Shown: positions 63,890 through 64,000 of the stretch, piece after piece | How positions within the stretch are numbered: position 1 is the stretch's first letter | Layout of the letters: every line of letters starts with the position of its first letter | Assembly: GCA_022578965.1 (NCBI GenBank) | Contig: MU400521.1 | Coordinates: 1 to 64,000, forward strand | Length of the DNA stretch: 64,000 bases | Reading direction: 5' to 3' | Source: Xylaria sp. FL1777 | Taxonomy: Eukaryota; Ascomycota; Sordariomycetes; Xylariales; Xylariaceae | The notes under the pieces: generated by a model | Seen by the model: the letters and a program-made list of their open reading frames with translations, nothing else | What the model was told of the DNA's origin: nothing | Databases searched by the model: none | Translations under genes and position numbers: made by a program

Positions 63890-64000
63890 TTCTGCTGTGC
63901 GCCTTTGTGGCTGGATTCGATGATGAACTTAGGTAAGTTGTTGGATAGCCAGAATTCCTGGGTATTAAGATCAGCTACAATAAACCTTCGGTATTTGACT
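63890..64000. promoter_or_regulatory. 5' flank of the NmrA-like gene
   Basis: The 111 bp upstream of the NmrA-like start codon. No clear TATA box or other motif; the window ends here. Confidence 0.3.

Overview
The window looks like nuclear DNA of a filamentous ascomycete (Pezizomycotina). Three things point there. The right end carries genes with short canonical GT-AG introns (46-69 nt) and fungal-typical domains: a Clr5 domain joined to ankyrin repeats, a HET domain and an NmrA-like oxidoreductase. The left ~57 kb is an almost purely A+T block whose residual differences between repeat copies are C-to-T/G-to-A transitions, as expected of repeat-induced point mutation (RIP). No species can be named from the sequence alone.

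Layout: 1 to ~57.5 kb is a gene-free AT isochore, about 13% G+C where I counted it by hand. It holds mutated transposon remains, including one recognisable LTR pair (39.6-39.9 kb and 54.26-54.56 kb, 305 aligned positions, 27 differences, all transitions, no indels) around 14.3 kb of T-rich interior. Other contents are a hairpin (MITE-like) element at 9.06-9.20 kb, a 35-nt A tract at 23.98 kb, and a minisatellite-rich stretch from 24.5 to 39 kb with exact periods of 45, 22, 30, 87 and 102 bp and longer degenerate arrays. Several of these arrays have periods divisible by three and read as repeated peptides, so some may be decayed tandem-repeat coding sequence. A small un-mutated patch with a 16-bp minisatellite lies at 56.04-56.40 kb. 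All longer open frames in this block are low-complexity frames in AT DNA and are not called as genes.

From ~57.55 kb the composition jumps to ordinary coding levels. A 46-codon ORF (57,633-57,773) sits exactly on the border and could encode a short secreted or membrane peptide. A six-exon minus-strand gene (58,890-61,420, 750 codons as I splice it) encodes an apparently intact Clr5-ankyrin protein. Divergent from it is a truncated HET-domain pseudogene (62,376-62,813) with an in-frame TAA, which ends 33 bp before the 3' end of an intact, GC-rich, single-exon NmrA-like NAD(P)-binding protein gene (62,846-63,889, minus).

The genes do not form an evident pathway. HET and Clr5/ankyrin families are both common in fast-evolving accessory regions of ascomycete genomes next to repeats, and that is the context here. 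I did not find a convincing new biological system. The observations most worth following are the unusual 5'-base bias of surviving cytosines in the AT block, the cluster of coding-like minisatellites, and the border mini-ORF.
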